A stretch of 5,280 bases of DNA from JAQBGV01 sp032128395 (GTDB taxonomy: Bacteria > Planctomycetota > UBA8108 > UBA1146), in contig JAQBGV010000107.1 in NCBI GenBank assembly GCA_032128395.1, forward strand, positions 1-5,280, written 5' to 3'. The position numbers were made by a program, and so were the translations under genes. Numbering within the stretch: the first letter of the stretch is position 1; the number at the start of each line of letters is the position of its first letter. The notes beneath the pieces are model-generated. The model was given only the letters and a program-made list of their open reading frames with translations. It was not told the DNA's origin and did not search any database. Shown one piece after another: positions 5,243 through 5,280 of the stretch.

Positions 5243-5280
5243 GAAGCGAGCGTAGCGAAGCCTCGTTGGGGTGAATCGTG
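5157..5280 (+). other. Non-coding, repeat-rich region after hemE
   Basis: These 124 nt have no convincing gene. They hold several small inverted repeats: CCC-GAA-GGG (5179-5187), CTCTC/GAGAG (5175-5179 and 5194-5198), GCGGC-TCT-GCCGC (5198-5210), and GGCT-GCG-AGCC (5222-5232) inside AGGG/CCCT (5218-5221 and 5237-5240). There are also ACCCC/GGGGT arms (5235-5239 and 5268-5272). GGGTGAATCG occurs twice (5185-5194, 5269-5278) and GCGAGCG twice (5209-5215, 5246-5252). No U-tract follows any hairpin, so no intrinsic terminator is called. It may be an intergenic repeat element, the leader of the next gene or a structured RNA. Confidence 0.5.
5198..5210. repeat. Perfect small inverted repeat after hemE
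   Basis: GCGGC-TCT-GCCGC forms a 5-bp GC-only stem with a 3-nt loop, about 40 nt after the hemE stop. It could stabilise the 3' end of the mRNA. The bases after it (GAGCGAGAGG) are not T-rich, so it is not a canonical terminator. Confidence 0.5.

Noticed and set aside
1..5280. tRNA, rRNA, CRISPR array or insertion sequence
   Set aside because: I saw no cloverleaf, no regularly spaced repeats, and no transposase or terminal inverted repeats. Nearly all the DNA is explained by five housekeeping genes.

Overview
The window is a compact block of tetrapyrrole (heme) biosynthesis genes, all on the + strand, in the order hemA-hemC-hemD-hemB-hemE. The DNA is GC-rich, about two thirds by eye. Coding density is very high, and two of the four visible starts are GTG. 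HemA is a glutamyl-tRNA reductase, so 5-aminolevulinate is made from glutamate (C5 route). This argues against the many alphaproteobacteria that use ALA synthase. A clustered A-C-D-B-E order in a high-GC genome occurs in several bacterial groups, such as myxobacteria-like deltaproteobacteria, actinobacteria, acidobacteria and planctomycete-like lineages. I cannot name the phylum from this window alone.

Layout: 1-1301 is hemA, with its 5' end outside the window. 1298-2245 is hemC and 2242-3036 is hemD. These three genes are joined by two identical 4-nt GTGA overlaps. A 76-nt gap (3037-3112) contains a 12-bp palindrome and a good Shine-Dalgarno (SD) sequence. 3113-4105 is hemB, and 4113-5156 is hemE after a 7-nt gap. 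5157-5280 is non-coding as far as I can see. It is rich in short inverted and direct repeats and runs off the window end.

How the genes work together: HemA reduces glutamyl-tRNA(Glu) to glutamate-1-semialdehyde. An aminomutase (HemL, not in this window) would convert that to ALA. HemB joins two ALA into porphobilinogen. HemC links four of these into hydroxymethylbilane. HemD closes and inverts ring D to give uroporphyrinogen III. HemE decarboxylates it to coproporphyrinogen III. The window therefore encodes the common tetrapyrrole trunk and the first heme-committed step of the coproporphyrinogen route, apart from HemL. The late genes (hemN/F, hemG/Y, hemH or hemQ) are not visible.

I see no novel system here. 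The points worth checking are small ones: a low-complexity repeat tail plus a G7 run at the hemA 3' end, a Tyr-to-His change in HemD, a Pro in the HemE QGNLDP motif, about fivefold excess of GATC, possible alternative hairpins after hemE, and a short frame overlapping the hemE end that could be the relic of a following gene.
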